Source: PKWO01 sp036384915
GTDB lineage: Bacteria > Pseudomonadota > Gammaproteobacteria > Burkholderiales > Burkholderiaceae_D
NCBI GenBank assembly: GCA_036384915.1
Contig: DASVLJ010000044.1
Coordinates: forward strand, 1 to 64,000
Reading direction: 5' to 3'
Length of the DNA stretch: 64,000 nt
The notes below the pieces were generated by a model. That model had not been told where the DNA came from. It was given only the letters and a program-made list of their open reading frames with translations, and searched no databases. This document shows, one piece after another, positions 17,242 to 25,352 of this stretch. The translations under genes and the position numbers were made by a program. Each line of letters starts with the position of its first letter. Positions within the stretch are counted from its first letter, which is position 1.

Positions 17242-18246
17242 ATGTCCGGGCTAGAAACCTGGTTCGGCCGCGTATGGATGCGGCGCGGACCGGCAGCCTG
17301 CCTGCTTTGGCCGCTTTCCCTGCTGTTCGGTCTGCTCGCCGGGCTGCGCTGTGCGCTCTTTCGCGCCGGATGGTTTTCCTCTTCCAGGCTTCCCGTGCCG
17401 GTCATCGTGGTCGGCAATATCTTCATTGGCGGCACGGGCAAGACCCCTTTCGTCATCTGGCTGTTGCAGGCGTTGCGCCAGGCCGGGTTTCACCCCGGCG
17501 TGGTGTCGCGCGGCCATGGCGCGCAAGCCGAGGTGCCGCGCCCGGTGCAATCCACGTCCAAGGCCGACGAGGTCGGCGATGAGCCGCTGTTGATCGCCCA
17601 GCATGGCGGCTGCCCCGTCGTGGTCGGGCGGCGCCGTACCGAGGCGGGGAGGCTTCTGCTCGAACGCTTTCCCGAGGTAAACGTCATCGTCTCGGACGAC
17701 GGCTTGCAGCATTACGCCCTGCGGCGCGACATCGAAATCGTCTTGTCCGATGCGCGCGGCAACGGCAACGGCTGGCTCTTGCCGGCAGGGCCCTTGCGCG
17801 AACCGGCCACGCGGGCGCGTGATTTTTCCATCGTCAATTCCGCCGATCCGCAGACCGGCTCCTGGCGCATGGACCTGGTGCCGGGCGCCGTGGCGCGCCT
17901 CGACGGTTCGGACGCGACCACGCTCGCCGCGCTGGCCGGGCAAAACCTGCGCATCGCCGCCGCGGCCGGCATCGGCAACCCCGAACGCTTTTTCGCCATG
18001 CTGCGCGCGGCCGGCTTGCGCTTCGAACCCATGCCCTTGCCCGACCATTTCGACTTTGCCGGATTTTCCTTCGGCAACGTCCAGGCCGATCGCATCCTGA
18101 TCACCGAGAAGGATGCGGTAAAATGCCGCCATGTTCCGGCCCTGGCGCACGATGCGCGCCTGATGGTCGTGCCGGTGGCGGCGCAACTCGATGCCGCGCT
18201 GGCCGCACAGATAGTGGAGAAACTGCATGGATGCGCGATTGTTTGA
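17242..18246 (+). CDS. lpxK: tetraacyldisaccharide 4'-kinase
   Basis: The 334-residue protein has the LpxK hallmarks: an N-terminal membrane-associated helix (ACLLWPLSLLFGLLAGLR), the P-loop region VIVVGNIFIGGTGKTPF (residues 54-70), SRGHGAQ, and VNVIVSDDGLQHYALRRDIE. It phosphorylates the 4' position of the lipid A disaccharide precursor at the inner membrane, the sixth step of the Raetz pathway. It is followed with overlap by Trm112 and kdsB, giving a lipopolysaccharide-core block. The ATG is used one base after a small upstream frame. Confidence 0.95.
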   Translation: MSGLETWFGRVWMRRGPAACLLWPLSLLFGLLAGLRCALFRAGWFSSSRLPVPVIVVGNIFIGGTGKTPFVIWLLQALRQAGFHPGVVSRGHGAQAEVPRPVQSTSKADEVGDEPLLIAQHGGCPVVVGRRRTEAGRLLLERFPEVNVIVSDDGLQHYALRRDIEIVLSDARGNGNGWLLPAGPLREPATRARDFSIVNSADPQTGSWRMDLVPGAVARLDGSDATTLAALAGQNLRIAAAAGIGNPERFFAMLRAAGLRFEPMPLPDHFDFAGFSFGNVQADRILITEKDAVKCRHVPALAHDARLMVVPVAAQLDAALAAQIVEKLHGCAIV

Positions 18247-18418
18247 CGTGATGGTGTGCCCGGTCTGCAAAGGACCGCTGCAGCACGACAGGAAAACCCA
18301 GGAATTGATCTGCAATGCCGACAAGCTGGCCTTCCCGATCCGCGACGGCATCCCTGTCATGTGGACCGACCAGGCGCGCGACTTGTCGGCCCCCGCCTTG
18401 GACGCTCCCGCGGCATGA
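18227..18418 (+). CDS. Trm112 family zinc-binding protein
   Basis: This 63-residue protein has the Trm112 pattern: CPVCKGPL with Cys11 and Cys14, and ELICNADKLAFPIRDGIPVM with Cys29. Archaeal and eukaryotic Trm112 activates methyltransferases; the bacterial short forms (YcaR type) are of unproven role and usually lie between lpxK and kdsB, exactly as here. It overlaps the lpxK 3' end by 20 bases and its stop overlaps the kdsB start (ATGA), so translation is coupled. Confidence 0.92.
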   Translation: MDARLFDVMVCPVCKGPLQHDRKTQELICNADKLAFPIRDGIPVMWTDQARDLSAPALDAPAA

Positions 18419-19200
18419 CGGGTTTCACTGCCGGTTTTACCGTGGTCGTGCCGGCGCGCATGGCGTCGACCCGGCTGCCCAACAAGCCGCTGGCCGATAT
18501 CGGCGGCAAGCCCATGGTGGTGCGCACCGCGGAGCGCGCCTTGCTCTCCGGCGCGACGCAAGTCATCGTCGCCACCGATCATGCCGACATCGTCGCCGCC
18601 TGCGAGAAGCACGGCATCTGCGCCGAAATGACGCGCGCCGACCATCCCTCGGGCACCGACCGCATCGCAGAAGTGGCGGCGCGGCTGCAACTGGCGCAGG
18701 ACGCCGTGGTGGTCAACGTGCAGGGCGACGAGCCGCTGATCGATCCGCAATTGATCGCCGCCACGGCCGCCCTCGTGGTGCCGGGCCAGCCCATGGCCAC
18801 GGCGGCCCATCCGCTCGAAGGCGTGGACGATGCCTTCAACCCGAATTGCGTCAAGGTGGTATTGAACCAGCGCGGGCAGGCATTGTATTTTTCGCGCGCC
18901 ACGATTCCCTGGCACCGCGACGGTTTCGCGCAGACGCGCGACGTGTTGCCCGCGGGTTATGCGCCGTTGCGCCATATCGGCCTGTACGCCTACGCCAACT
19001 CCTTCCTGCAAAACTATTCTTCGCTGGCCGTCTCGCCGCTGGAACAGATTGAAGCGCTGGAGCAGTTGCGCGTGCTCTGGCATGGCCTGCCCATCGCGGT
19101 CCACGTCACCGATGCCATCCCTGCGGCGGGCGTGGATACTCCCGAGGACTTGGCGCGTGTCCGCCTTGCTTTAGTGCATAAATCGTCCCAAATCCCTTGA
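18415..19200 (+). CDS. kdsB: 3-deoxy-manno-octulosonate cytidylyltransferase
   Basis: From the ATG at 18415 the protein is 261 residues. The nucleotidyltransferase signature VVPARMASTRLPNKPLADIG is at residues 11-30, followed by VIVATDHADI, VVNVQGDEPLID and FSRATIPWHRD. KdsB makes CMP-Kdo, the activated inner-core sugar for lipopolysaccharide. The start overlaps the Trm112 stop by four bases, which fixes it. Longer in-frame extensions upstream overlap Trm112 completely and are not credible. Confidence 0.95.
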   Translation: MTGFTAGFTVVVPARMASTRLPNKPLADIGGKPMVVRTAERALLSGATQVIVATDHADIVAACEKHGICAEMTRADHPSGTDRIAEVAARLQLAQDAVVVNVQGDEPLIDPQLIAATAALVVPGQPMATAAHPLEGVDDAFNPNCVKVVLNQRGQALYFSRATIPWHRDGFAQTRDVLPAGYAPLRHIGLYAYANSFLQNYSSLAVSPLEQIEALEQLRVLWHGLPIAVHVTDAIPAAGVDTPEDLARVRLALVHKSSQIP

Positions 19201-19285
19201 AAACACAAAACTTCTGACCTAAATCAATGCGAAAGTGTTGATTTGGTGCGATTCTGTGGTAAGTTTGTCGTGAAAATACGGGGAG

Positions 19286-19301
19286 GGCGCTGCGAAGCGC
19301 C
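19286..19301. other. short hairpin in the kdsB-adk intergenic region
   Basis: GGCGCT-GCGA-AGCGCC forms a 6-bp stem without a following T-run. It lies 71 bases before the adk start, so it sits in the probable adk leader or just upstream of it. Function is unknown. Confidence 0.35.
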
Positions 19302-19372
19302 TTGGGGAAAAACCGTAAGGTGCAGGTAAGATCGCGCCGCCACAATTATTCAAAACTCGATTAGGAAAATTC

Positions 19373-20029
19373 ATGCGCCTCATCCTGTTAGGAGCGCCGG
19401 GTGCCGGTAAAGGCACGCAAGCTACTTTCATCAAGGAAAAGTTCAACATCCCGCAGATTTCGACGGGCGACATGCTGCGCGCCGCCATCAAGGCCGGCAC
19501 CGAGCTGGGCCTCGCGGCCAAACAGGTGATGGATGCCGGCGGCCTCGTGTCCGACGACATCATCATCGGCCTGGTGAAGGACCGCCTGAAGGAAGCCGAT
19601 TGCGCCAACGGTTACCTGTTCGACGGCTTCCCGCGCACGATTCCGCAAGCCGACGCGATGAAGGAAGCCGGCGTGGCGATCGATTACGTGCTCGAAATCG
19701 ACGTGCCCGACTCCGCCATCATCGAACGCATGAGCGGCCGCCGCGTGCATACCGCTTCCGGCCGTACCTATCACGTCAAGTTCAACCCGCCCAAGGTCGA
19801 GGGCAAGGACGACGTGACCGGCGAAGACTTGGTGCAGCGCCCCGACGATGCCGAAGAGGTGGTCAAGAAGCGCCTCTCGGTCTACCATGAACAGACCGAA
19901 GTGCTGGTCGGCTACTACAACAAGTGGGCCCAGACCGGCGAACCGGGCGCGCCGAAGTATCGCAAGATCGCCGGTGTCGGCCCGGTCGAATCGATCCGGG
20001 ATGCCGCGTTTGCGGCCTTGGCGGACTAA
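19373..20029 (+). CDS. adk: adenylate kinase
   Basis: The 218-residue protein is a long-form adenylate kinase that interconverts ATP, ADP and AMP. The P-loop GAPGAGKGTQ is at residues 7-16, the AMP-binding DGFPRTIPQADAM follows, and the LID region (GRRVHTASGRTYHVKFNPPK then DDVTGEDLVQRPDD) is the Gram-negative type without zinc-binding cysteines. It follows the Kdo genes as in other Burkholderiales but has its own 172-base upstream region and a strong terminator after it, so it may be transcribed separately. Confidence 0.97.
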   Translation: MRLILLGAPGAGKGTQATFIKEKFNIPQISTGDMLRAAIKAGTELGLAAKQVMDAGGLVSDDIIIGLVKDRLKEADCANGYLFDGFPRTIPQADAMKEAGVAIDYVLEIDVPDSAIIERMSGRRVHTASGRTYHVKFNPPKVEGKDDVTGEDLVQRPDDAEEVVKKRLSVYHEQTEVLVGYYNKWAQTGEPGAPKYRKIAGVGPVESIRDAAFAALAD

Positions 20030-20036
20030 GAAAAAC

Positions 20037-20058
20037 GCGGGCTTCGGCCCGCTTTTTT
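20037..20058 (+). terminator. intrinsic terminator of adk
   Basis: GCGGGC-TTCG-GCCCGC forms a perfect 6-bp GC stem with a stable UUCG tetraloop and is followed directly by TTTTTT. It starts eight bases after the adk stop codon. Confidence 0.93.
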
Positions 20059-20080
20059 GTTTAGGGCAGTGATGAAAGAA

Positions 20081-20240
20081 CCGTAGGGTGGAGGAGCGAA
20101 GCGTATTCCACCAGCATGTAAAGAACGTTATTTACGGCACGATAGGGCAGGTTGGAAAAGCCAAAGACGCATTCCACCAGGCGATTAGAGAAAGTCATTT
20201 GACGCATATGGTGGAATGCGCTTCGCTTTTCCACCCTACA
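20081..20240. repeat. 160-base inverted-repeat element between adk and hppA
   Basis: The outer arms (about 20082-20113, GTAGGGTGGA...AGCGAAGCG..TTCCACC, and about 20209-20240, GGTGGAATGCGCTTCGC...CCACCCTAC) are reverse complements of each other. The 94 bases between them contain a partial third copy (GCATTCCACCAGGCG). The structure resembles a dispersed palindromic repeat or a tiny non-autonomous element. No coding capacity is present. The stretch from 20241 to 20425 holds only the hppA ribosome-binding site (AGGAGGAG). Confidence 0.6.
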
Positions 20241-20425
20241 TTCAAGGTTTTGCATTCGTAGGAGGTAACAAGGAGGGAAAATAAAAACAAGCAGTCGGTT
20301 GTATCGAGGAATGCCCAGCTCAAAAAATAAAAAGAGCAACGTAAGGTTAAGCAATCAGCATGATCCGCCACAAGCGGTCCAAGCAACAGGTTCATAACTT
20401 TGTGTGATTATTAGGAGGAGTCGAT

Positions 20426-22642
20426 ATGGCAGCAGAAGGTTTGTGGTTGGCGATAGCTTGCGGCGTCATCGCCGTGCTCTATGGCCTGGTCTCTCGCAGT
20501 TGGATTCTGAAACAGGACGCGGGCAACGAGACGATGCAAAGCATCTCCGGCGCGATCCAGCAGGGCGCGGCGGCTTACCTGGCCCGGCAATACCGCACCA
20601 TCGCCATCGTCGGCGTCGTGATCTTCATCGCGATTGCCGTCGGTCTCGGCCTTACTACCGCCATCGGTTTCCTGATCGGCGCCGTTCTCTCCGGTGCCTG
20701 CGGCTTCATCGGCATGAACGTCTCGGTGCGCGCCAACGTGCGTACCGCGCAAGCGGCCACCCGTGGCATGAACGAAGCCCTGAACGTTGCCTTCAAGGGC
20801 GGCGCCATCACCGGCATGCTGGTGGTCGGCTTGGGTTTGCTCGGTGTCGCGGTGTTCTTCATGTATCTCACGCGCGATCTTGCGGGCGGCGGCGTGCATG
20901 ACGCTATCAAGCCCCTGATCGGCCTGGCCTTCGGCGCGTCGCTGATTTCCATCTTCGCCCGTCTCGGCGGCGGCATTTTCACCAAGGGCGCCGACGTCGG
21001 CGCCGACCTGGTGGGCAAGGTCGAAGCCGGCATTCCCGAAGACGATCCGCGCAACCCCGCCGTGATCGCCGACAACGTCGGCGACAACGTCGGCGACTGC
21101 GCCGGCATGGCGGCCGACCTCTTCGAAACCTACGTCGTCACGCTGATCGCCACCATGCTGCTCGGCGCGCTGCTGATGACCGGCTTCGAGATGCAAGCTG
21201 CAATGTATCCGCTGATGCTCGGCGCCGTCTCCATCATCGCCTCCATCATCGGCTGCCAGCTGGTGAAGGCTTCGCCGGGCAAGAAAATCATGTCGGCGCT
21301 GTACAAGGGCTTGTGGATCGCCGCCATCCTTTCCCTGGTCGGGTTCTATTTCGTCGGCATGCACGTATTGCCGAAAACGATGCAAGGGCCGATGATGGGT
21401 GCCGCCGTGGTCGGCATCGTGCTGACCGGCCTGATGGTCTATATCACCGAGTACTACACCGGCACCGACTTCAAGCCCGTGCGCCACGTCGCCCAAGCCT
21501 CGACCACCGGCCATGGCACCAACATCATCGCCGGCCTCGGCGTGTCGATGAAATCCACTGCTTATCCCGTCCTGGCCGTGTGCGTGGCCATCGGCGTGTC
21601 TTACTGGCTGGGCGAGATGTGCGGCGCGGGCCTGTATGGCGTGGCCGTGGCCGCCACCTCCATGCTCTCGATGGCCGGCATCATCGTGGCGCTCGACGCC
21701 TACGGCCCTATCACCGACAACGCGGGCGGCATCGCCGAAATGTCGCACATGCCCGAATCCGTGCGCGCCATCACCGACCCGCTCGACGCCGTGGGCAACA
21801 CCACCAAGGCCGTGACCAAGGGCTACGCCATCGGTTCGGCCGCGCTGGCCGCCCTGGTGCTGTTTGCCGACTACACCCATGCGCTCGACACCGCCGGCAT
21901 CCACGTCGGTTTCGACCTGTCCGACCACAAGGTCATCATCGGCCTGTTCATCGGCGGCTTGATTCCCTACCTGTTCGGCGCCATGGCGATGGAAGCCGTG
22001 GGCCGCGCGGCCGGCTCGGTGGTGGTGGAAGTGCGCCGCCAGTTCAAGGAAATCACCGGCATCATGGAAGGCACGGCCAAGCCGCAATACGACAAGGCGG
22101 TCGACATGCTCACCTCCGCCGCCATCGGCGAAATGATCGTGCCATCGCTCTTGCCCGTGATCGTGCCCATCCTGGTGGGTTGGCTGCTCGGCGCGGCCGC
22201 CCTGGGCGGACTCTTGATGGGCACCATCGTCACCGGCCTGTTCGTCGCCATCTCGATGACGACCGGCGGCGGCGCCTGGGACAATGCCAAGAAATACATC
22301 GAAGACGGCAACTTCGGCGGCAAGGGCTCGGAAGCGCACAAGGCTGCCGTCACCGGCGACACCGTGGGCGACCCCTACAAGGACACGGCCGGCCCGGCCG
22401 TCAACCCGCTGATCAAGATCATCAACATCGTGGCCTTGCTCATCGTGCCGATGATTTCGGCCGGCGGTTTGATGGGCGGCGGCGCCAAGGCAGCGGCGCC
22501 GGTGGCCGCCATCAGCGCCCCGGCGGCATCGGCCCCGGCCGCTGTTCCCGAAACCATGCCGGTACCGTCGTCATCGCCCGCCGCATCGGCCGGCGATGCG
22601 GTCACACCGGCTTCGGCTCCTGCCGATAGCAAGAAACCGTAA
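20426..22642 (+). CDS. hppA: membrane-bound proton-translocating pyrophosphatase (K+-independent type)
   Basis: The 738-residue protein is a 16-helix membrane pyrophosphatase that couples pyrophosphate hydrolysis to ion pumping. The substrate-site motifs are present: GGGIFTKGADVGADLVGKVE, DDPRNPAVIADNVGDNVGD and DAYGPITDNAGGIAEM. The GNTTKA motif has lysine where K+-dependent enzymes have alanine, indicating the K+-independent class, which pumps protons. The last 50 residues form an unusual Ala/Pro/Ser-rich tail after the final helix (starting near GGGAKAAAPVAAISAPAAS). The start has a strong ribosome-binding site and it is a single-gene unit closed by a terminator. Confidence 0.96.
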   Translation: MAAEGLWLAIACGVIAVLYGLVSRSWILKQDAGNETMQSISGAIQQGAAAYLARQYRTIAIVGVVIFIAIAVGLGLTTAIGFLIGAVLSGACGFIGMNVSVRANVRTAQAATRGMNEALNVAFKGGAITGMLVVGLGLLGVAVFFMYLTRDLAGGGVHDAIKPLIGLAFGASLISIFARLGGGIFTKGADVGADLVGKVEAGIPEDDPRNPAVIADNVGDNVGDCAGMAADLFETYVVTLIATMLLGALLMTGFEMQAAMYPLMLGAVSIIASIIGCQLVKASPGKKIMSALYKGLWIAAILSLVGFYFVGMHVLPKTMQGPMMGAAVVGIVLTGLMVYITEYYTGTDFKPVRHVAQASTTGHGTNIIAGLGVSMKSTAYPVLAVCVAIGVSYWLGEMCGAGLYGVAVAATSMLSMAGIIVALDAYGPITDNAGGIAEMSHMPESVRAITDPLDAVGNTTKAVTKGYAIGSAALAALVLFADYTHALDTAGIHVGFDLSDHKVIIGLFIGGLIPYLFGAMAMEAVGRAAGSVVVEVRRQFKEITGIMEGTAKPQYDKAVDMLTSAAIGEMIVPSLLPVIVPILVGWLLGAAALGGLLMGTIVTGLFVAISMTTGGGAWDNAKKYIEDGNFGGKGSEAHKAAVTGDTVGDPYKDTAGPAVNPLIKIINIVALLIVPMISAGGLMGGGAKAAAPVAAISAPAASAPAAVPETMPVPSSSPAASAGDAVTPASAPADSKKP

Positions 22643-22664
22643 TCCGTTTCAAACGCAGGACGAG

Positions 22665-22688
22665 AAGGCGGCGCGAGCCGCCTTTTTT
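22665..22688 (+). terminator. intrinsic terminator of hppA
   Basis: AAGGCGGC-GCGA-GCCGCCTT makes a perfect 8-bp stem with a GNRA-type loop followed by a run of T to 22688. It begins 22 bases after the hppA stop. The remainder of the gap up to 22843 holds no gene that I can support. Confidence 0.93.
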
Positions 22689-22843
22689 GTCCGCCCGGCG
22701 TGCCGGCGGCGGCCGGCGGCAAGGGAGGGCAATGCCAGCCGGCTTGGCGTCGGAATACGGTCTGTTTGCCGGGAACGGCGCGCCTTGCCCCGCTTTTGTG
22801 CACTTTCGCCCGCGAGGCTGTGGCTTGCTAAAATGTTCAGGCC

Positions 22844-22871
22844 TTGACAGGGCGCGGCGAGCCGATACAAT
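22844..22871 (+). promoter_or_regulatory. sigma-70-type promoter of the SDR dehydrogenase gene
   Basis: TTGACA (22844-22849) and TACAAT (22866-22871) are separated by 16 bases. This is a consensus -35 and a one-mismatch -10 box. It lies about 90 bases upstream of the SDR start, pointing toward it. Confidence 0.75.
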
Positions 22872-22885
22872 GCCTGCTTTCGATG

Positions 22886-22905
22886 TGACGTTTACGTAAA
22901 CGTCA
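22886..22905. promoter_or_regulatory. perfect 20-bp palindromic operator upstream of the SDR gene
   Basis: TGACGTTTACGTAAACGTCA is an exact palindrome. It lies 15-34 bases downstream of the -10 box, so a bound protein would block the start of transcription, as a repressor would. Similar TTTACGTAAA-centred sites are known for MerR- and TetR-family regulators of branched-chain and fatty acid catabolism in proteobacteria; which regulator binds here is inference. No candidate regulator gene is adjacent. Confidence 0.75.
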
Positions 22906-22960
22906 ATAAGCGTAACGTCAGCATAAACCATTCCCCCGACCAGTTCACGCAGAGGACACC

Positions 22961-23719
22961 ATGCAAATCCAAAACAACGTTTTCATCATCACCGGTGGCG
23001 CTTCGGGCCTCGGTGCCGCCACCGCCCAATTGCTGACCGAGCATGGCGCCAAGGTCGTGCTGGCCGACGTGCAAGTCGAAGCCGGCGAGAAGCTCGCCGC
23101 TGAGCTGAAGGGCAAGTTCGTCAAGTGCGACGTGACCTCGGAAGCCGACGGCAAGGCCGTGGTGGAAGCCGCTGTTGCCATGGGCACGCTGCGCGGCTTG
23201 ATCAACTGCGCCGGCGTCGCTCCCGCGATGAAGACGGTGGGCAAGGATGGCGCGCACCCGCTCGAACTGTTCCAGAAGACCGTCAACATCAACCTGGTGG
23301 GCACCTTCAACATGGCCCGTCTGGCGGCTGACGCAATGGCCAAGACCGAAGCCGGCGAATCGGGCGAACGCGGCGTGATCATCAACACCGCTTCTGTTGC
23401 CGCCTTCGACGGCCAGATCGGCCAAGCCGCCTACGCCTCGTCCAAGGCCGCCGTGGCCGGCCTGACGCTGCCGATGGCGCGCGATCTGTCGCGCAACGGC
23501 ATCCGCGTCATGACGATTGCCCCCGGCATTTTCGAAACGCCGATGCTCTTGGGCATGCCGGCCGAAGTGCAGGACGCGCTGGGCAAGATGGTGCCGTTCC
23601 CCTCGCGCCTGGGCCGGCCGGCCGAGTACGCGCAACTGGCCAAGACCATCATCGAAAACCAGATGTTGAACGGCGAAACGATCCGCCTAGATGGCGCGAT
23701 CCGTATGCAGCCGAAGTAA
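22961..23719 (+). CDS. SDR-family 3-hydroxyacyl-CoA dehydrogenase-like protein
   Basis: The 252-residue protein is a classical short-chain dehydrogenase. The cofactor motif TGGASGLGAATA is at residues 11-22, NCAGVAPA at about 82-89, and the catalytic Ser145, Tyr158 and Lys162 are in place (YASSK). The C-terminal LGRPAEYAQLAKTIIENQML and the overall pattern resemble HSD17B10-type (type II) 3-hydroxyacyl-CoA dehydrogenases, which act in fatty acid or branched-chain amino acid breakdown. Asp36 after the second strand favours NAD+. It is a single gene with its own promoter and palindromic operator, consistent with catabolic induction. Confidence 0.88.
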   Translation: MQIQNNVFIITGGASGLGAATAQLLTEHGAKVVLADVQVEAGEKLAAELKGKFVKCDVTSEADGKAVVEAAVAMGTLRGLINCAGVAPAMKTVGKDGAHPLELFQKTVNINLVGTFNMARLAADAMAKTEAGESGERGVIINTASVAAFDGQIGQAAYASSKAAVAGLTLPMARDLSRNGIRVMTIAPGIFETPMLLGMPAEVQDALGKMVPFPSRLGRPAEYAQLAKTIIENQMLNGETIRLDGAIRMQPK

Positions 23720-23783
23720 GGATGAAGATGCGCCGGCGCCATGCCGGCGAAGGGAGTTGGGTCTCCGTGTGGGGCCCGATTCG

Positions 23784-24797
23784 CTAGAGCAAGCCGCGCT
23801 CGCGTGCAATGGTGATGCTCAACAGTACCGAATTCGAGTTGAGCTTCTTCCCCGCGGTTTCTCGTGCCTTGCGCACGGAGCGTTCGCTGATGCCCATGAT
23901 TTGTGCCGTAACGGCGGCGCCTTTGCCGATGGCGGCCCATTGCAATACTTGCGACTCGAATTCTGTCAGGCTGACCTGTGCCTCGCAAGCCAGTACTCTC
24001 GCTGCGGCGCGTGGTTTTGGCTCCGTAACAGTTTCGCGCGGTGTCGCGTGCGATGCCGCTTCCGATGTGCGCTTCTGTAGCACACCGGCGCCCGAGTTTC
24101 CCAGCAGGGTAGCCTTGACTGCAGCATCGGTCCGATTGTGCGCCCCCAGTTTGCGGATCGCCTCGTCGGCATAAAAATCGGCCGTACGTTTGCTGAGTTT
24201 GAGTCGGTCTGCGATTTGCTGCGAAGTCAAACCGCCCGCGATGAGTTTCAGTATCTCCCGCTCGCGCGGCGTCAGGTAAGCTGCGGTTTCCGGTACCTCC
24301 CTCGGTACGATCAAGCGTGCCAAGCCGGAATGGGCCAACTGCGCCAGCCAGACGAATTTCGCCGTCTTCTCTTCCAGTTCGGCGTCACCAAATTCGTCCG
24401 CATCGCGCGAAAGCGTCAACATGCTGGCGTTACCCCGACCGTCGAACACCGATTGCACGAAACCGACAGCTAAGCCGTGTGCATGCGCTTCTTCCCAAAA
24501 TTCCGGCACTTCTTGCATCATCTCGTCCGACCATAGCAGGGGCAGTGTGGAGGACAGCCCGTGCTTGATGGTGGGGTCGATCGCCAAGTAGTTGCCTGCG
24601 AAGTAGCGCTGTTCCCAAGCCTTCGGATAGTCGTTATAGATCACAACTTTCGGTTCCGGCACGGGAAAGGGGAGTTTCATCACCCACGATACGGACTGCA
24701 TACCCAGATTCCGCGCTTGCGCTTGCAAATGCCGGAACACCTCATCGGGTGTTTCGCACGACAAAACCGCGTTGAGGTTTTCGTCTCTCCAGCCCAT
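23784..24797 (-). CDS. LuxR-type receptor/regulator with autoinducer-binding domain and two C-terminal HTH domains
   Basis: The 337-residue protein is about 100 residues longer than a normal LuxR. Residues 1-165 look like an autoinducer-binding domain and keep the residues usual in acyl-homoserine lactone receptors: Trp and Tyr in AWEQRYFAGNY, the Asp-Pro pair in LAIDPTIK, and Trp in LLWSDE. A first GerE-type helix-turn-helix follows (LTPREREILKLIAGGLTSQQ onward). After a linker of about 40 residues a second one appears (LTEFESQVLQWAAIGKGAAV, then ISERSVRKARETAGKKL, ending ERGLL). No luxI homologue is adjacent, so it is a LuxR solo in this window. A lux-box-like inverted repeat lies 104 bases upstream. 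Confidence 0.85.
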   Translation of the reverse strand: MGWRDENLNAVLSCETPDEVFRHLQAQARNLGMQSVSWVMKLPFPVPEPKVVIYNDYPKAWEQRYFAGNYLAIDPTIKHGLSSTLPLLWSDEMMQEVPEFWEEAHAHGLAVGFVQSVFDGRGNASMLTLSRDADEFGDAELEEKTAKFVWLAQLAHSGLARLIVPREVPETAAYLTPREREILKLIAGGLTSQQIADRLKLSKRTADFYADEAIRKLGAHNRTDAAVKATLLGNSGAGVLQKRTSEAASHATPRETVTEPKPRAAARVLACEAQVSLTEFESQVLQWAAIGKGAAVTAQIMGISERSVRKARETAGKKLNSNSVLLSITIARERGLL

Positions 24798-24900
24798 GTT
24801 TTTTCAGTCGCGATAGAATAATGAATCGGTGTCGGCGCTGTGACGCGCTGTGATAAATACGGGGGCGTTGCCATGTCAGCAGCCCGGCTTTTACAGGAAT

Positions 24901-24926
24901 CCACCCTGTCATGATTGACAGGGTGG
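24901..24926. promoter_or_regulatory. lux-box-like perfect inverted repeat
   Basis: CCACCCTGTCA-TGAT-TGACAGGGTGG has perfect 11-bp arms. Its core CTGTCATGATTGACAG fits the CT-N12-AG consensus of LuxR/LasR/RhlR sites. It sits between the leftward luxR-like gene (start 24797) and the rightward small gene (start about 25037), at roughly equal distances, so it could control either or both. Confidence 0.75.
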
Positions 24927-25036
24927 CGCAACCAAGTAGCTTCTAACACTAATCGAATTGGAGCACAAGGGGAAACCTCGCCCATGATTTGGGGCGCGCA
25001 ACTTGCTAGTATGGGCGACTTCGGCGTTCGTGACGG

Positions 25037-25342
25037 ATGGAAATGATGGATATGGGTGCGCTCTTGATTGCAGACTCTGACGATCTGGAAAACATCATCG
25101 CCGGCTATCTCGATGCCTTGCTGCCTGAGTTGCAGTTGGACAGCGAACGGCAAAGTTTCGTCGAACACTGGGTGCCGCCGTTCGCGCAAATGACTCGACT
25201 ATTGCAAGACGCCAGCGCAACCGGAGTGCTCGATTACAAGCTTCTCGCCACTTTCATGCGCGAGCTTGCTGTGGCAATTGATGTGCTGACCGGTGAGGTG
25301 CCTGAAGGCCTGTCCGATTGCATGCAGCCCATATTGCATTGA
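25037..25342 (+). CDS. hypothetical 101-residue protein divergent from the luxR-like gene
   Basis: The frame begins at 25037 with several Met codons (MEMMDMGALL), so the true start could be any of the first four. The protein is acidic and probably all-helical, with no signal peptide or membrane segment and no family I recognise. It shares the intergenic region holding the lux-box-like repeat and ends 10 bases from the convergent Crp/Fnr gene. Its position suggests a quorum-sensing-regulated or antagonist protein, but that is inference. Confidence 0.5.
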   Translation: MEMMDMGALLIADSDDLENIIAGYLDALLPELQLDSERQSFVEHWVPPFAQMTRLLQDASATGVLDYKLLATFMRELAVAIDVLTGEVPEGLSDCMQPILH

Positions 25343-25352
25343 AACAGACTGG

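Noticed and set aside
20426..22642. Sodium-pumping pyrophosphatase
   Set aside because: The GNTTKA motif has the lysine of K+-independent enzymes, which are proton pumps; sodium pumps are of the K+-dependent class.
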